Part shown: positions 12,449 to 27,400 of the stretch, one piece after another | Layout of the letters: each line of letters begins with the position of its first letter | Numbering within the stretch: position 1 is the first letter of the stretch | Source of the DNA: Rhynochetos jubatus | Lineage: Eukaryota; Chordata; Aves; Eurypygiformes; Rhynochetidae | Direction: 5' to 3' | NCBI GenBank assembly: GCA_027574665.1 | Contig: CM050653.1 | Coordinates: 42,420,118 to 42,484,117, forward strand | DNA: 64,000 bases | Position numbers and translations under genes: made by a program | The notes under the pieces: generated by a model | Seen by the model: the letters and a program-made list of their open reading frames with translations, nothing else | What the model was told of the DNA's origin: nothing | Database searches by the model: none

Positions 12449-15400
12449 GTAAGTTTGTGGTGGTTTATTTAGTGTTTGCTTAACATGCATTTTTTTTTGC
12501 CTTGGGGTATAAGATCTATTTTCCTGCAAGTGCAACCGGTGTCGCTAAAAGGAATCGGAATTTTATGTCGGTCATGAAATTCTAGGAATAAAACCAGCGA
12601 ACAGCAAATGACCCATGCTGTTTTTTGTCTCTGTGCAAGCTAATAAATACTCACTGTTATTCAAATCTGTCATAGAAAAAAAATTAAGAAAAATACCTGT
12701 GAAGCTTTCTGGGGAAAGCTTGATTCTGAGATTTTAGGTTTGAAAAAACAGTTGCTGCTGGTAAGTGATTTCCAACGTGAAGATTCCAAGTTCTGCGGAA
12801 ACAAAACTTGGGGAACGGGGACCAGGAGGGAGATGTTTGTTTTGTCTTCTGAAAGTTAAGTGTTCTTCTGAATGTGGTCATATACGGAGAGTCACCTTTT
12901 CTATGGTAAAAGGGTACATTCCACAATCTGCAGTCATTTAAAGCATTGTGGAATCCTGTTAGTCTTCATTATTTGACTTAGGAACCTGCATTTAGGAACA
13001 AAAATGGCATTGAGTTAGTTTCACACAGCAAAATGCCAAATTAGATACTCATCTAAGATACAGTTTTTTTACTGACGTGTAAAGGAAGTAGGTTGGGATA
13101 AAGATGCACGGATGCTATTTAGTGAAGCCAGAGGAAAAGCTAGGGAGATCTAGTGTTAAAATCTAATTTATTCACCTCTCACACGGAATGCTCTGAAGCT
13201 TAATTAACGTATGCAAAATGCTGGAAGACTATCAGTAGCTTCACTGAGTAGTATTTCCTGGCAGTGCTGACTTACTGCTTCAAAACACTGGAGAGCTGTT
13301 ACAGCAGCAGTTTCTAGCTAAGGAAAATTGGTTCAGGTTGCTGTCACACTTACACTGTGGGCTAACGAGACAGTTTAGAGTGATTAAAGTTGTTTGTTAC
13401 TGTTACAGTCACGCTCTTGCTCTGTTCCCTTCAGGCTGTTGCTGCCTTCCATCTTGCCCTGATGCTTTTGCTTGTCTGACCCTACCCTAAGCCTGGTTAA
13501 GCACGTTAAGCCAAGAGAAAATATAACAGTTCTGATAGAGGAAAATAATAAGAAACATCTCAGCAGTTGAGCACCCCAGCCAACTTGACACACAGATGGA
13601 TGTGTGCCAGCGCTGAGTGGGGGAAGGAAGTGTGAATATGGGGCTGAGAGGTGCAGCGGTGGAGCCTGCAGCAATGCCAGTTCAGATAGGGTTGAGTTGT
13701 GGTCAAACCACTGCTGTGTCTGTGTCTGCAGTTAAATCTTCAGTGCAGATCTCATCTGCCTCCTCCTTTGTTTCCTTCTCTTGCTTTTCTCTCGGAGATG
13801 ACCCAGAGAAAGCACGTGTGTGCTTTGCAGGGAGGCAGGGGTTAAGGGGAAGCAGGCATTCAGCTGGAGTAGTTTGCCGTGCAGCAGCGTGAACAGCTGT
13901 AATGCCTCGGCCACAAAGAGTGACATGGGGACGTGCAGCCAGATCACTCCCCCAGTCTCCGGTAGCACATTCGCAGGAGTGCTTCAGCTAGTACAGCGCT
14001 GTAGTTACATGAGATACTGGGTGGGAGGGCAGAGGGTTCAGGCTGCTTGAGGCAATTTAAGCACTTGTATTGCTGACAGTGGAAAATACCCCTGCCTTAC
14101 CTATAGCCAAAGAATGAATTAAGGTGAAACCAAGACTTCTGTCTCATGAGCAACTGAGTCAACGTAACAGCTGTTGAAAGGAGAAGATGAGGAGATCTCG
14201 CTGTCCTTGCCTTGCTCTTAGCCATGCAGCTTTACCTTTCCTTGGCTACCGCTCACTCTCTTGGGAGTGATCCAGTGTATGTGTCTCAACATGACAGAGA
14301 CCTGGTTATACAGTGGTTAAACAAATAACAAGTAAGAACTATCTGACAAGAAAAATGTATTCCAATAGTGTTATCACATATCTGAAGCTTCATATAGGCA
14401 CATATTTTCACACATTAATAGGAATTATTTTTGGTGATTGGCTCTTGTTTTTAAAAAAAAAAAAAAAGGAGAATGGAGAAAGGAAGGGATGGCATGTGTT
14501 TTGACTTTTATGAGTGGAAATTGTGCCAAGAACAAGAAATTTCTCCTTTCCTGTACTAAAGAGAAAGCTATAAGTACAGTTGTTTGACTCCTATAGTTAT
14601 CTTCTCTGAGCTTCACTAAAAGACATTCTTTAGTTTCAGGATGTTTTAGAGGATAACTTTATGTGAACTTACAACTCTGTTTGAGATCAGTATTTATAAA
14701 CTACTATGATTGGAGTAGGTATGTGGGATTTTAAGGTTTTATTTTTAATTCTGGTACTAAAATCTTACACGGGGAGAATTGGAATTGATGGCTGCAGGCA
14801 GTACAGAAACCTCCGGACAGTATTATTTTTCGTAACTGCCTGTGAACGTTTTCTTGTAGGCTTAAGACCACCTACAGTCAAGCATTAGGACCTGTAACTG
14901 TTCCAGTCCAGTCTTTCAAATTATTTTTCTGGTGACTTGAACAGGAATTTTAGGAGTTTGGAACCTTTCCAGAAGTGTGTTGTTATTAATTTTTAAGGAG
15001 TGGCATCAGACAATCAATTTAGTTCAGCTGTGGTGTGAAACACCAAATCGTTTACAGCCAGCACAAATTGACGATATTTAACTGCTTTAAAGCCTGTACA
15101 AACCAATATTGATTGATTTGCCGTAGAAGGCATAATTTTGTTACTGATACTGAAGCAAAGATTTCTTTGTGTTGTCAGTATTGGATACTTCTATTTTCTG
15201 GAAATTTTGTGGTGAAATAGTAATGGAAAGAGGGTGAGATGCTAAAGGGGAAAATAGATCTTGGAGTTAGGGCTTCCCAAGCTCTGCATTCTATTTATGG
15301 TGGCTGGGAAAGCGTGGTACATATCCGGAGTGACAGTGTTTAGGTTAGAAAGGTTAGGCACAGGCTACTTGTTTCGCAACTCTCTCCCAAAAGAGAAATG

Positions 15401-18400
15401 AGTAGAGATGGTAAACTGCAGCTGGGGGCAGACTGCGTGTGTACTAAACAAAGGTACTGCTCTTCACTGAAGCTGTAAGGCCTTACTTTAAAAATAGCAA
15501 ATGTCAGTTTGCAGAGGAGCTAGAAAGGGGAATAACAGCTTAAAATAATATTTTTAAGAGCACCTAATGTTCTTGACTTGATGCCAGACTCTTTAGCTGC
15601 AATGAATGAGAAAATAGCAAAGTGAGGCAGGAGTTGGAAGTAAGACTAGAATAGTAACGGCAGAGGTATTTCATGCCATCTTGTAAAAGGCGTTTTCTGT
15701 TAAGAATCGTGTTTGAGGAAAGCTTTCTAAACCTGAGTTAATATGTTCAGCTTGATATTACCAGGGTGTGTGTTTTTAAATGGGTGCTTAGCTTTCCACC
15801 TTGATCTGAGGATACGTTTACTAGATACAGTTTGAGGCCGAGGAGATAGATTCTGTTATTCTTAGCAGACCAGTTGCAAGCACAGCAAGATAAGGAGTTT
15901 ACACATAACAGAAGTCTTGTTTCAGAAACATTCTGAGGTCAAGAGTGTGTGTCTCAGTAGACTAGTTTTCTGTGGCGTAAATCCAGGAAGCAGCTTTCCA
16001 GAGTTAAGATGGTTTAATAGCTACTCTACTCTCACACTATCTGTGTCAGGTGTAAGTAGTGTTTACATTTCAGGTGACCCTGTTATCTCTGATACCTTGA
16101 TGGTTTAGAGCCTTGTTTTTCCTTTATGAAAACAGCTGTGCTTTTCGGTTAATCTTACTTGATAGGGACAGGAAATTAAATAATCCACATTTTTTCCCCT
16201 TTGGAAGTGAAAATTGTATATCTAAGTGGAAAACTTGCTCTACAAGTGTTTTGCAGTTTAATGTGTTGTGAGTAGTTAGAAATTGTTTCAGTATTACGAG
16301 AGGGTTTGAGAGAACTGAGGGAAGTTATATGGCAAATGTAGTAGAATGTACTGCTAAGATTATTTTTTTTCAGTTGGCAGGTTTACTATTATTCTACCTT
16401 TTAGATGCATATGAATTGCAACAGTTCAAAAACTCCTGAATAGCTCCTATAAAACCTTTCAAGAAAACAAGTCGTACAGGAGCAGGTGAACACAAGTAAT
16501 ATGACAGGACATTGCAGCTGCTGGCACTTTAAAACAGATTTCTTATGGTTCTTAAGCTACAGAATGAGTGCTTGAACCTTTACGAGATCCCTTAATGGTC
16601 TAGAAAAGAACTGTGTTGAACAGGGAAAAAAAGAATTTTAAAATGCTGTTTCTAACGAAGCTGTATCTTTATATGTGACCAAAAAGCGGAAGAAAAAAAA
16701 AAGTAACTGCTTCTGAGAACAAAAATAATTTAGGATGGTCATTAGTGATTCTGGCAGACTACCTTTCGTCCATCCTCTCTAGTGGTATCCTTGAACTGGA
16801 AAGATCTTGCCTGCTCCTTTGTTTGGTTTGAACTGAGAGCAAGCAAAAGCCACGTCTGTTGAGACAGAGTAGCTCGTAGACAGAGTACAGCTAGTCAGGT
16901 GTGAGGCACGCTCTGTCATACGCAACATCAGCAGAATGCTCACTTGCACCAGTTCTGTTAATAGCTGGTGCAGGATGATTCCTTCTGTCCTTATCTTTCA
17001 AAAATCAGTGTTAGCTGTGCTCACCACTGCTATAAGTCACAAAAATGGAGGGTATTTTTCTAATATGACTCTTAATGCAATCTTGATTAAGTGAATTTTG
17101 GAATTAGGCTGCATTGCTACACATTCACCACATGCACATGGAAAATTTAGTTATATGGGAATCCTGCATTATACAGTCCACAGGCAAGTTCCTTAGGACT
17201 TCTTGTCCTGTTCATTTATTCAATATCCAGATTTCTGTGGAGAGAGAATAATGTCTTCAACTTATTCGATTATTTGTGGTGTCCGTCACAAAGGTAAACT
17301 CTTAAAAAATGCTATCAAAACTGTTTTCAGACTGGCTTTTGAGAGGGAAAGGTGGCAACTGATTGTGTAGACCTAAAACTCAATAGGGCACCCAAAGTAA
17401 CTAGACAGTTTTCAGTGTTGATGTGTTGTCAGTTTTGGAGGCAGGGAGTTGTTGCTAATTTCTAGAACAATCTTCTTGGAAGTTGCTTCTGATTCTGCTT
17501 AACACAATACTTACAAAATACTATAAATTTGGAAATTTCTACCTACATATTAAATTACTTTCAAATTACTGGAGAGACATACTGTAAGCTTCTGGCAAAT
17601 GAAGCTTAATAGGAGTTACTCGAGACAAGAGACTCTTTTTTTACAATTGAGACTTCTTGATGGTAGCCTAGCAAGAGCTGGGTATAAAAAGATGCATAGA
17701 CTAGTGCACTCCAAAATTCATATTTTTTAGCTAGGTAACAATGGTATCAACTTAAAAAAAAATTCTTTTAACAGTTTTGATACCACTGGTGTCCCTATCC
17801 TTGGAGGAAATTACTGATTAATCTGCAACCAGATCTTCCTAATGAGTCTCTTGAGACACCTGTTAATTTCTTATCTGTGGCATGGTCTCAGCAGCTAAGG
17901 AACCCTCTGCATACCCCGGTTGATGAATGGCTGTTGACAGGATGTTTCATCTTGCTAAATAAGATGTCCAACTTCACAATCGCTCTGAGTGAGTTGGGAC
18001 TGAGTAGCAGTATTCATAGGGAAACTAAGTCAACATTTTTGCATATACTGTAAGGCATACATTAGCATAGTAATAGTATTACTATTTTGATCTTATTTTT
18101 GTTTAAAAGACACTGTATAAATATGTATGACATTCTATCCTGCTTTAAAGTAAGGAAAACATCCAGAGAGAGGTCTTTTGTAATGACTTACATGTATTTA
18201 ATATTATGATGTAAGTGTTGCTTTATGGGAAGTGTAGACCAGTGACTTCTGTGTGGGAACTGGAATACATGTGTAGGGAATCATGAAGTTCATTTCAGCT
18301 ATGCTTCCTTCTTATGTAGCCAGCTTAAAGTGGAAGAACTCTATATACATTCTGAACCTTCAGTGAAAATAAACTTTGAAGGAGGTGGTGCAGCAAAGTT

Positions 18401-21400
18401 GAAGTTTTTCAATATGCAACTACTTTTTCTGTAGAGGTAGAAGGTGGTACTGGATATGCAGACCCTTAAGTTGTTACGATTTCTAACAAGTATGGGTAGA
18501 TTATCTGATACTCAGTCTCCAAAACGGAGAAAACTGTTCAGTCAGATTGTCCATCCTCTAATATTGGTCAAAATGAATCGACATTTAAGTCTGAATGAGT
18601 TCGTGAGAACATCTGCAGCAGACAATAACTTTGCTTATACTTAAATATTTACAATCCATTTTGGGAAATGTTCCTGCTAATGTTAGCATTTCTTCTTAAA
18701 ACAGTTGTTCTTAAAATGGGTGCCCTTCAAAACAAATGCCTTTAACACAAAGATGTAAAATAAACATTTAATGTAAAATAGACTAAGATGGAAGCAATGC
18801 TTTTAAAGTTTGACATAAACTGTGCCTTCACGTGGGGTTTTTTCCCAGACTTAATCTGAGAGAATGTTATGTAATGTTTCTGTTCTGACTGTGTCACAAA
18901 TCTTGTAAAAAGGTAACTGAGTGCAGTTTTATAATCTGAAACACACATAAAATTGTTTCTCAAGCAATAGAGCCATAAAGCGGAGATTTTACCAAACAGC
19001 ACTAATTGGAACTTAAAACTTTCAGTGAACTTAATGGCCCCACATTGCTCAATTTAAAAGTTTTGAGATGAGACAGAAGAAACAGGATACTGTGCTTCAA
19101 TCTGCATCCTATTATTTCTTGATGGCTTTTCATAACATATATGTTACTATATTTAATACCTTTAAAATTATTTCTTCCAAAAATTGGCTAAACTGGGGTC
19201 TTGGTGGGCGTCAGCAGTCTTTCTGAATGGATCGCTTCATTTGCAATTCACCGAAAGCTAATGTTTCACAGCAATTAGAGCTTTTAAATTGTGAGATTTC
19301 TGTGTCTTATTTTATAAAGAAAGTGTGAAAGTTTGACTTTTTATCAGAAAGGGTAGCCCTTACCTGAGCCAGTTTCCCTCTGTAATATTGTCTGTATCTT
19401 GAAGTATTAGGAAATAGATACATTTGGGGGCAAGCTGATCTATTGAAGACTTGTGCAGCAGTTCTAAGAGACGTGTGTGATCAAATTTGTAATGAGAATG
19501 TATTTGTGACTCATTGATGAAGTGGGGAAACCTTTCTTGTAAATACTACTTATGAAATACTTCTCAAGCACAGTTTAAACAAATGTGGAAGCCTTGTGTC
19601 CTTACAGGATATGGCATCAACAAAGGGCTGGGAATGTTAGTTTCTTCATTAGTGGGCAAAGGCCCAATCTTCTATTTTAACAGGAGTTTTGCTTGAATTG
19701 TTTGGTATGAGGTTTTCTCTCCTCCAGCAGAAGCAACTCTTGCATGTTATCCCGCGTATGTATGCTTTTTCCTGAGCTCTGCTGCACAGACATCCTGGAC
19801 CAAGAACCTTCAGCTCAGATAAAGTGTGGGGCACAGCTGTGGTCCGACTTGGGTGTAGGATGCAGCTACTTCTCCCTCCCACAGGTACCCAGTGCTGGCT
19901 GCTTTCCCAGGCAAGCAAGAGAGGTGCTGGCAGTGGGCCCCAAAGACCTAGGTGGACGTACTGTGACAGAAGCCCTGTGTAGCCCTGTCAGCTGGCACTG
20001 ACCTCTTCCTATGACTGTTACTACCCTGCATGTCTAATGTAATTACTGGTAATGCCTTCTTGAATGTTGCTGATTGTATCAAACAGAAATAGTCAGTGCA
20101 TTTTTCTCCTATGACTGCCACTACCAACTCAGATTTGGTTTTAAGTCAGCAAAAAAGCAGTTTTGTGTGTAATGAGAAGTTGGCACTTACTGCTTTTGTC
20201 AGCCAGCATAACATGATGCTGTCTTTCATTGTGTAGTGAGGAAACACTGAGCTACTTTACGCTGTGCTGTGCATACTAGACTTTTGGATTATGCATCTCA
20301 ATCTTATCTATCCAGATACTTACTGAAAATATGCTCTTTATAGTATACTGAATTACTAGGAGCAACAGGAGACTTCAGAATAGAGTCCAGGAGGTTTAAA
20401 GGACTATAAAATACGTGGCACTGTGGAGAACCTTTGGGCTCCAGCTATGGCATGTAATTGTCCTGTGAAAAGAATTTTTTTACTCCTTTATACAGATTTG
20501 GTTAGAAAATTTTATTTCAGATGTTTGACTCTGAAAGCAAGAGATCATTTTTGTCGAACAATTCTTTCAAATCACAGAAAAAGAATTATTGGTAACAGTA
20601 GGACTTTTTAATAGTCAATTTATGCATGAAAGACCCAGATTGTATTAGAATAGCTTATATTCACTTTTACTGTATTACTTGGAAAATAATTTTACTGTTT
20701 CTTGGGATCATTTTATGCGACAGAAGTTCATAATAAATAGTAGTATTTTAGCTTATTTTTTTGAAATACGTAGTTTGTGTTTCACAAAGAACTTCACTAT
20801 CTATTAATTACATATTTCATAGAATCATTTAAGTTGGAAAAGACCCTTAAGAACATAGAGTCCAATCATAAAATTAATGTCATGCTTCAGAAATGTGGCA
20901 TTACTTTCAATGAGAACATTGGAGAATTAGTATGGTCGCAGTATTTTCATTGAATTACTGCCCTGAGTGAATTTTCAGAATTTTCATTACAAATAACTTT
21001 AAACAAAGGTGTGTGTCTGTAAACGAGGGATTCTACTTGTTCCTTAAGCTTCGCCAGAGCAGAGAATATTCGGAGTTGGCCTTTGGGCTGTGAAGTTTTT
21101 TGGGTCATGAAAAGACTGTATTGTCCTTACTCTTTACTTCCGTCCACCTAAGATTATTTTTCCTATTTGTGTGTGTCTGCCTTGGAGTAGACCTGTGACA
21201 GAAAAGGCAGAAGCTGTTGTAATTAATTTCAATGACCTCATTTTTGTGCGTAAGAGTACTTTCTGTGATGTAAGGGGAATTAATATCAAGGCATGAGATG
21301 ATGATAGATTTCAAATGATTCCTACTAGGGTAATGGGTTTGGGGATGTGAGTTAGAAGACACCAAACAGCATGTAGCTTTTTTTATTGTTTTGCTTCCCC

Positions 21401-24400
21401 CCCTCCCCACTGTTTCATGGTCTTAAGGAACAGGTTAGGATCCTTCCTGCAGATCCTCCATTTTTTCCATACTGGAAAGCTCCATGCTGGCAAAAGATAA
21501 ATTATGACATTTTTTATTAAATAGATCACTTATTTTACATGGAAGCCTTTATCTTCAGATTATTATCTGAAGAGGTTTTAAAAAGTAGTATTTTGTGTCA
21601 CAAAGCTTCTTTTGTCTTCAGCAGACTGTTGGGAGCTTATAGAGACGATGGGGTCAACTCTTGTTGGCGGTGCATAGTGAAAGGGTGCGGGGGAGCACAC
21701 ACAAGATGCAGCATTGGAAATGCTGGTTGGATATTGGGAAGGGATTTTCATGCAGTGTGGTGTTATATGTTGGAATAGGTTGCCCAGAGGAGCTGTAAAG
21801 CATTTTTCCTTTCAGATACTCAGAGCTTGGCTGATTGTCATCCTGACCAATCTGATTGAAAAGATGGTTTCACCTTTGGAGATGATTGTACCTTGAGCAA
21901 GATGGGCTTGGATAGCCCACCTCCAGGTGTCCCTTACAACCTCAATGTACTATGTCTGCAGCCCAAATTTCTGAGTAACAGTATCAGCCTTTATAAGGCT
22001 TGATATAACTTGACTTTTGAAGTAAAACCAACCATGTGATGGAGACATGTAGCAAGCTCCTAATATTTAAATTTGTTTCATCCCGATAAGGACCTTAACT
22101 AGTAAATACTCTTGGTGGATTTGAATAGCTGAGCTTGGATAAAGTCATGTTAGATTAAAATGAACAGCTATCTCTCGAGCTTTGTATTACTAAATTTAGT
22201 GTCAGGCAGTCTACTAATTCTATTGATTATTGGTTTAAAGTAATTCTATAACAAGCTTTGCTTGAGAGTGGTACTGTGGTACAGATATTTGTGTGAATAA
22301 AGCTTTGAAGGTCACATGATTGTACCTTTCAAGCTTTTAAAAACTGTTCAAATGGAAGGTAAAAGGTTGTGTTCCTTTTGGAAATAACACTGATGCTAGT
22401 ATTATGAATTCCAGCCTTTTTGGAGTTAACTCTTTCTCTACTGCTATTATATTACTTGCCTTTCTGGCTGTTTTTTTTTTTTTTTTTTTTCCCCTGAGTG
22501 AATGATTCTGTAAATTTCTTGCTGAATTCAGTGGGAATGAAAGAACAATTCCTGTGGTTTTGTTTTGTTTTTCCCTTGTAAATTACGTTTCTAAGTAAAT
22601 CTTTTTCTGTCCCTCTGCAAGTATTAATTGCTGCTATCTGACTAATGAAACTTAAGGGAATAGAGACCTACTCAGCCTAGCTTTCTTCATTATTAGAGGG
22701 CTTCTCAGTGCTTTTCTCTGTGGAGTTAGAATTAAGGTTTAAGCTTGTCCAACTTTTTGCAGTTTTGCCCTGTCTTTTGGAGTTGAATATACCTGCAATG
22801 TGTTTTGCTAATTGTGGTAGTATACTCAACAGCAGTGGTTTTGGATTTCCTAATTACTAGTGGAGAGGTCTTTATGAATGTATATGGTACAAAAAACCCC
22901 CCATGGTCCATTTCTTAAGGAACAGTCTGGTGTGTTCGTAAGCTGTTGTTTGCAATAGCCTAACTTGGTTAATTAGTATTGCCACTCCCTCATGCCAGCT
23001 CTGAAAAAACAATGGGATGGGGGAGGGAATTTGAGGAAAAGGTAAGAAAACTTATGGGTTGAGATAACAACATCTTAATAATTGAAAATAAATGGAATGA
23101 AATAATGATACTGATTTTCATAATATGTTATGAAAATATTACCACTACTGTTAGTGAAGAGGAGAACAATAATAAAAAACCCCCAACAAATTATAGAACT
23201 GCTCACGAGCGCCATCTGACACCCAGCTAGGTCCTGAGCAGTGAGAACCAGAGAGTGAGTGAGCCAGAACCTGAAAGACCTGAGAGCCAGACCCCCTGAT
23301 CAACTCCCCCCAACTTACATACTGAGCATGGTGTTTTATGGCATGAAATATCCCTTTGATCAGTTTGGGTCAGCTTTCCTGGCTGTTTTCCTTGCCTCGC
23401 CTCCCAGCCTCTTGCAGAGAAGAACCTGGGAAGACAGGTACAGTATGAGAAACTGAAAAAAAGTCCTTGGCTTAATATAAACATTGCTTGGCAACAGGTA
23501 GAATCATGGGTGATGCGTTGTCAACATTCTCAGCACAAATCAAAAGCATTGCCTCATACTAGCTACTGTGAAGAGCATTAACTCTTATCCCAGCCAAAAT
23601 CAGCACATAGGATTACATTGGGTTCTGATGCATTTTACTTAATAATCACTGAAAACTGTCTAGCTTATCAGCATTTCACTTTAGTCCTAAAATAAGTTTA
23701 CAAGTGTAGCAGTCTGATCACTTTGCGTATATGGAAGTGATTGGGGGATGGTATTCTTGCTTTACATTTGCCTGCAAGACAGCATCTAGGTGAGAGAATA
23801 GCCGTTCACGCAATTGTAGCTTCTGGGCAGTGTGGGCCGAACAGTAGGATAACACACTGCTGGCCAGTTTCCCTGTCATTGTGATTACACTAACCTCTTG
23901 GGGTAGTGGGAAGTGCTTTCTTTAAATTGAGTATTGTAAGTGTGGACTGGCTGCCTAGGTTGAGGACTAAGTTGGCAGTGCCTACTTGGTGTGCCTTGGG
24001 GCAGCTATGAGACACCTGTACAGAGTGATAGCTGTTTGGGTAGGGAAGCAATTTGCTATGGTGGCAGGTTGTTCAACAACACTCTCTGTTTTTTGGTTAT
24101 TTCAGCTCACGTTTCCCTAGCTTTTACCCATCCTTTTGAAATGTATCTGCTCTTCTGCTCACTTTTCTATTGAAAAAACTTTCGGCCAGACTGCAGTTTT
24201 GTAATAGGAGATAGATTTCTCCTTTCCTGGTTCCACCTTTCTACCGTGCAGCAACATGGTCTTTGACTATGGAAGTGAGCACACTGTTACAAATGCTAAC
24301 GTTTGCAGTGGCAGGGTGAATTGTTAAAGATGGAGGCCCTTGAAAAAATTGTGTGGGATTTTTGTTCGTTCTTTAGTACAGAAAGCATTTTTCTCTAAAT

Positions 24401-27400
24401 TTAAGAGAACAGCAAGAGACCAAAATGTGTAAGTCCTCCCAGTTTTTAAAGGAAATAAAATCTCTAACCATTTCATATTCCTGAAACTTTCTAGAAAGTA
24501 ATCACCTTCAGAGTTTTTTGTGCAGTGGTCTAAACACGTGCTTAAAGCAGTCTTAATGAAACTAGCTGATGATATAAAATATTCTCTGCCTATGATTTCT
24601 ATTAACAGAATCACAGAATGGTTTGGGTTGGAAGGGACCTTCAAGACCATCCAGTTCCAACCCCCTGCCATGGGCAGGGACACCCTCCACTAGACCAGGT
24701 TGCTCCAAGCCTCATTCAGCCTGGCCTTGAACACTGCCAGGGATGGGGCATCCACAGCTTCTCTGGGCAACCTGTGCCAGTGCCTCACCACCCTCTCTGG
24801 GAAGAACTTCTTCCTCGTATCTAAACTAATTCTCCCCTCTTTCAGTTTAAACCCATTTCCCCTTGTCCTGTCACTACAGGCCTTGTAAAAAGCACTCCCT
24901 GCCCCCTGCCCACACACCACCCCCACCCCCCCCCCCCCCCCCCCCCAAGCTTCCTTGTTGGCCCCTTCAGGTACTGGAAGGTGCTATAAGGTCTCCCCTT
25001 GAGACATTCAGGCCTATGTTTGAGTTTGTCTTAAGAAAAAAAATAGTTTCTGTAAAAAAATCACACAGTATGACAATGAATAAAACCGTTTACTAATATA
25101 TATATAACTGCAGTTTAATACGTGCTAATTGAATATAAAAAATAAAACAAAAATCATAACGGGGTGGTAGCAGCATTTGCACTGAGTGGTGGGTCGCTTG
25201 CACCAGGCAGCTTGGAGTGGGGTGTGGTGAGTAATGCAGCTATTTTTGAACCTAGTGCTTTTTTCTTTCCCTGTACGTAAGATTATTGTATCATGATGAT
25301 ATGATTAATGTGACCATTGTTAATGGTGCCACCTAGTCATATTATTCATCAAGGGCCTTGATTTATGTTAAGGTGTCACATTTACATTCATTTCTCTGGG
25401 AATTGCATTGTGTATAGTAGTCACAGAGGGTGAAGGTCAGGCTGACCGTCAGGGGCTGAGAGTTCTTGTTGGAAGAAGCTCACAAAAGAAAAGTCTCTCT
25501 CTGTAAATACGGCTGATGAATACTTCAACACATTAATCTGTTATCCATTTTTGCATAGAAACAAATAGCTCTTAATATGCTTAATTTCAGATTTGGTCAT
25601 AATGCCAATCTGTTGACTCTAAGGCTAGTTTGGAAGTCTGACAAGAATTGGAGCTTGTAATTTTAAAAGGAATCTTGACCAAATTAATTCAACATTGAAT
25701 TTATTCATGAATTATCACTGAATTTTGCTTAGTATTTTTACTCATGTAGCACTTTAAAAATACTGCTTTATGAAAGTCTGGTGTATCTTTCTGGGCTTAG
25801 AAATGCTTTTCTTGAAAAACAAGTTTGACATACTACCACTTTTTATTTCTTTAAAGCTCTGTAATTGCCAGAATTTTTTAACCTCCTTTATCTAATGTGT
25901 GTGTGTGCTATAACTCCTAGGGCTTGCTTGTATTCGGTAAATTTGCTGAACTTGCATCTCTCTAAGGGCTGGAAAACCACTTCCTTTTCCTTTTGTTAAT
26001 GTCAGTCTTCTGTAATAACTCCTCCACAGTATGAAACAAAGTATTTAGTGTTAACCTCCAGGCTTATGGTTAATGTGTCTCTTCCTGAGATTGTTTGTTT
26101 AAAAAAGAATTGAAGAAGTTATTGTATATGCTAACTCCATTAGAGGAGACATGGTAGTAATATGCTCATAACAGTCCGTTGATTGATTTCTTTTGCCAAG
26201 TTGTTGATGCTGGTATTGCCTTAACGTGAAAGGCCACAGGAAAAACAAGATGTTGAAAGTACATGTTTTAAAGAGCAGTATGTCTGAGTTAGAGGGTATG
26301 CTATTTAAATGTATTAAAAAACCCTAGATTAGAACTCTGCACATCCCCACACCCCCTGAATGTTATTTGATGTTTTGGCATACACTTCAATCTAAGTTCC
26401 TTTTTGCTCCAACTGATACTAAATTAATGGTACAGTTGAACATCAAGTTCATCTAGGTATGTCACATGCTACTTGCAGGCATATCGGCAGTTCCTTCAAG
26501 CAGAGTAAAATGCTTGCAGAGTCTAAAGGATGGATAGTGTCTTAATGAAATTCCTGAACTGAACTAGGAGATTACATCTTGCCACTGTAATGACTATCCT
26601 GATTATGAATCCCTGCAAACAAGGAATATCTAATTTCTCTGCCTTGTCTTGGTGTTTATCAAGTAGCTTCTTTCAGTGTTACAGGCCAAGCTTGTGTTTC
26701 TGTATTACTTGTTTTGCAACTGAGTTATTGAATTGGGCCATATTCTTACTCAGTTTAGCAGGGATATGAGTATAGTTTCTTGACACCAGGGAAGAACAGA
26801 AAGGAAATGGTAATATTAGTTCACTAAAGACAGTTTTGCCACACGCTTTTGGGTTTCTTTTTGTCAAGCTCCTTGTCTTTTTAACTAAGACATTAGATTT
26901 GGACAGAAGGTTGCTTTTTGCTTAATTGTTTCCTTTTATACTTTCTTGGAAAGGTCACAGAGCTGTGTATATTGGCGTTCACGTCCCATTTGGAAAGCAA
27001 GGCCGTCGACGGCATAGACATCGTGGGCACAGGCATCACAGAAGAAAAAAAGAAAAAGAAGCTGACAGAGAGGATGGCCGAGAATCTCCATCATATGGTA
27101 AGAAATCTGTTGTGAGCTATTTGTGTGGCTTGAAAATAAACTTACAATAGTTACCCTGTGCTTCAACATTGTTTATTTTGTGCTGTTTATTTTATTTTTA
27201 CTGTTACTAATGTCTTTCTACATACAGTCAGGCAAGGATGTTGTGGTTGTGTTTTATTTAAATCATGAGCTGTTGGAATTCATCCAGGTGTCTGTGTGAA
27301 TGTTCAGCAGCCTGCACTGAGTAGGTTAGGCTGGAGCTTCATGATACTTGCCTGTAACATAAAAATCTGTTATTTAAATCAGACACCTTTTTTCAGATTG

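Noticed and set aside
13560-14050. GC-rich block considered as a second promoter or first exon
   Set aside because: Lies downstream of the common exon A, has low CpG density, and has no in-phase donor joined to a credible ATG.
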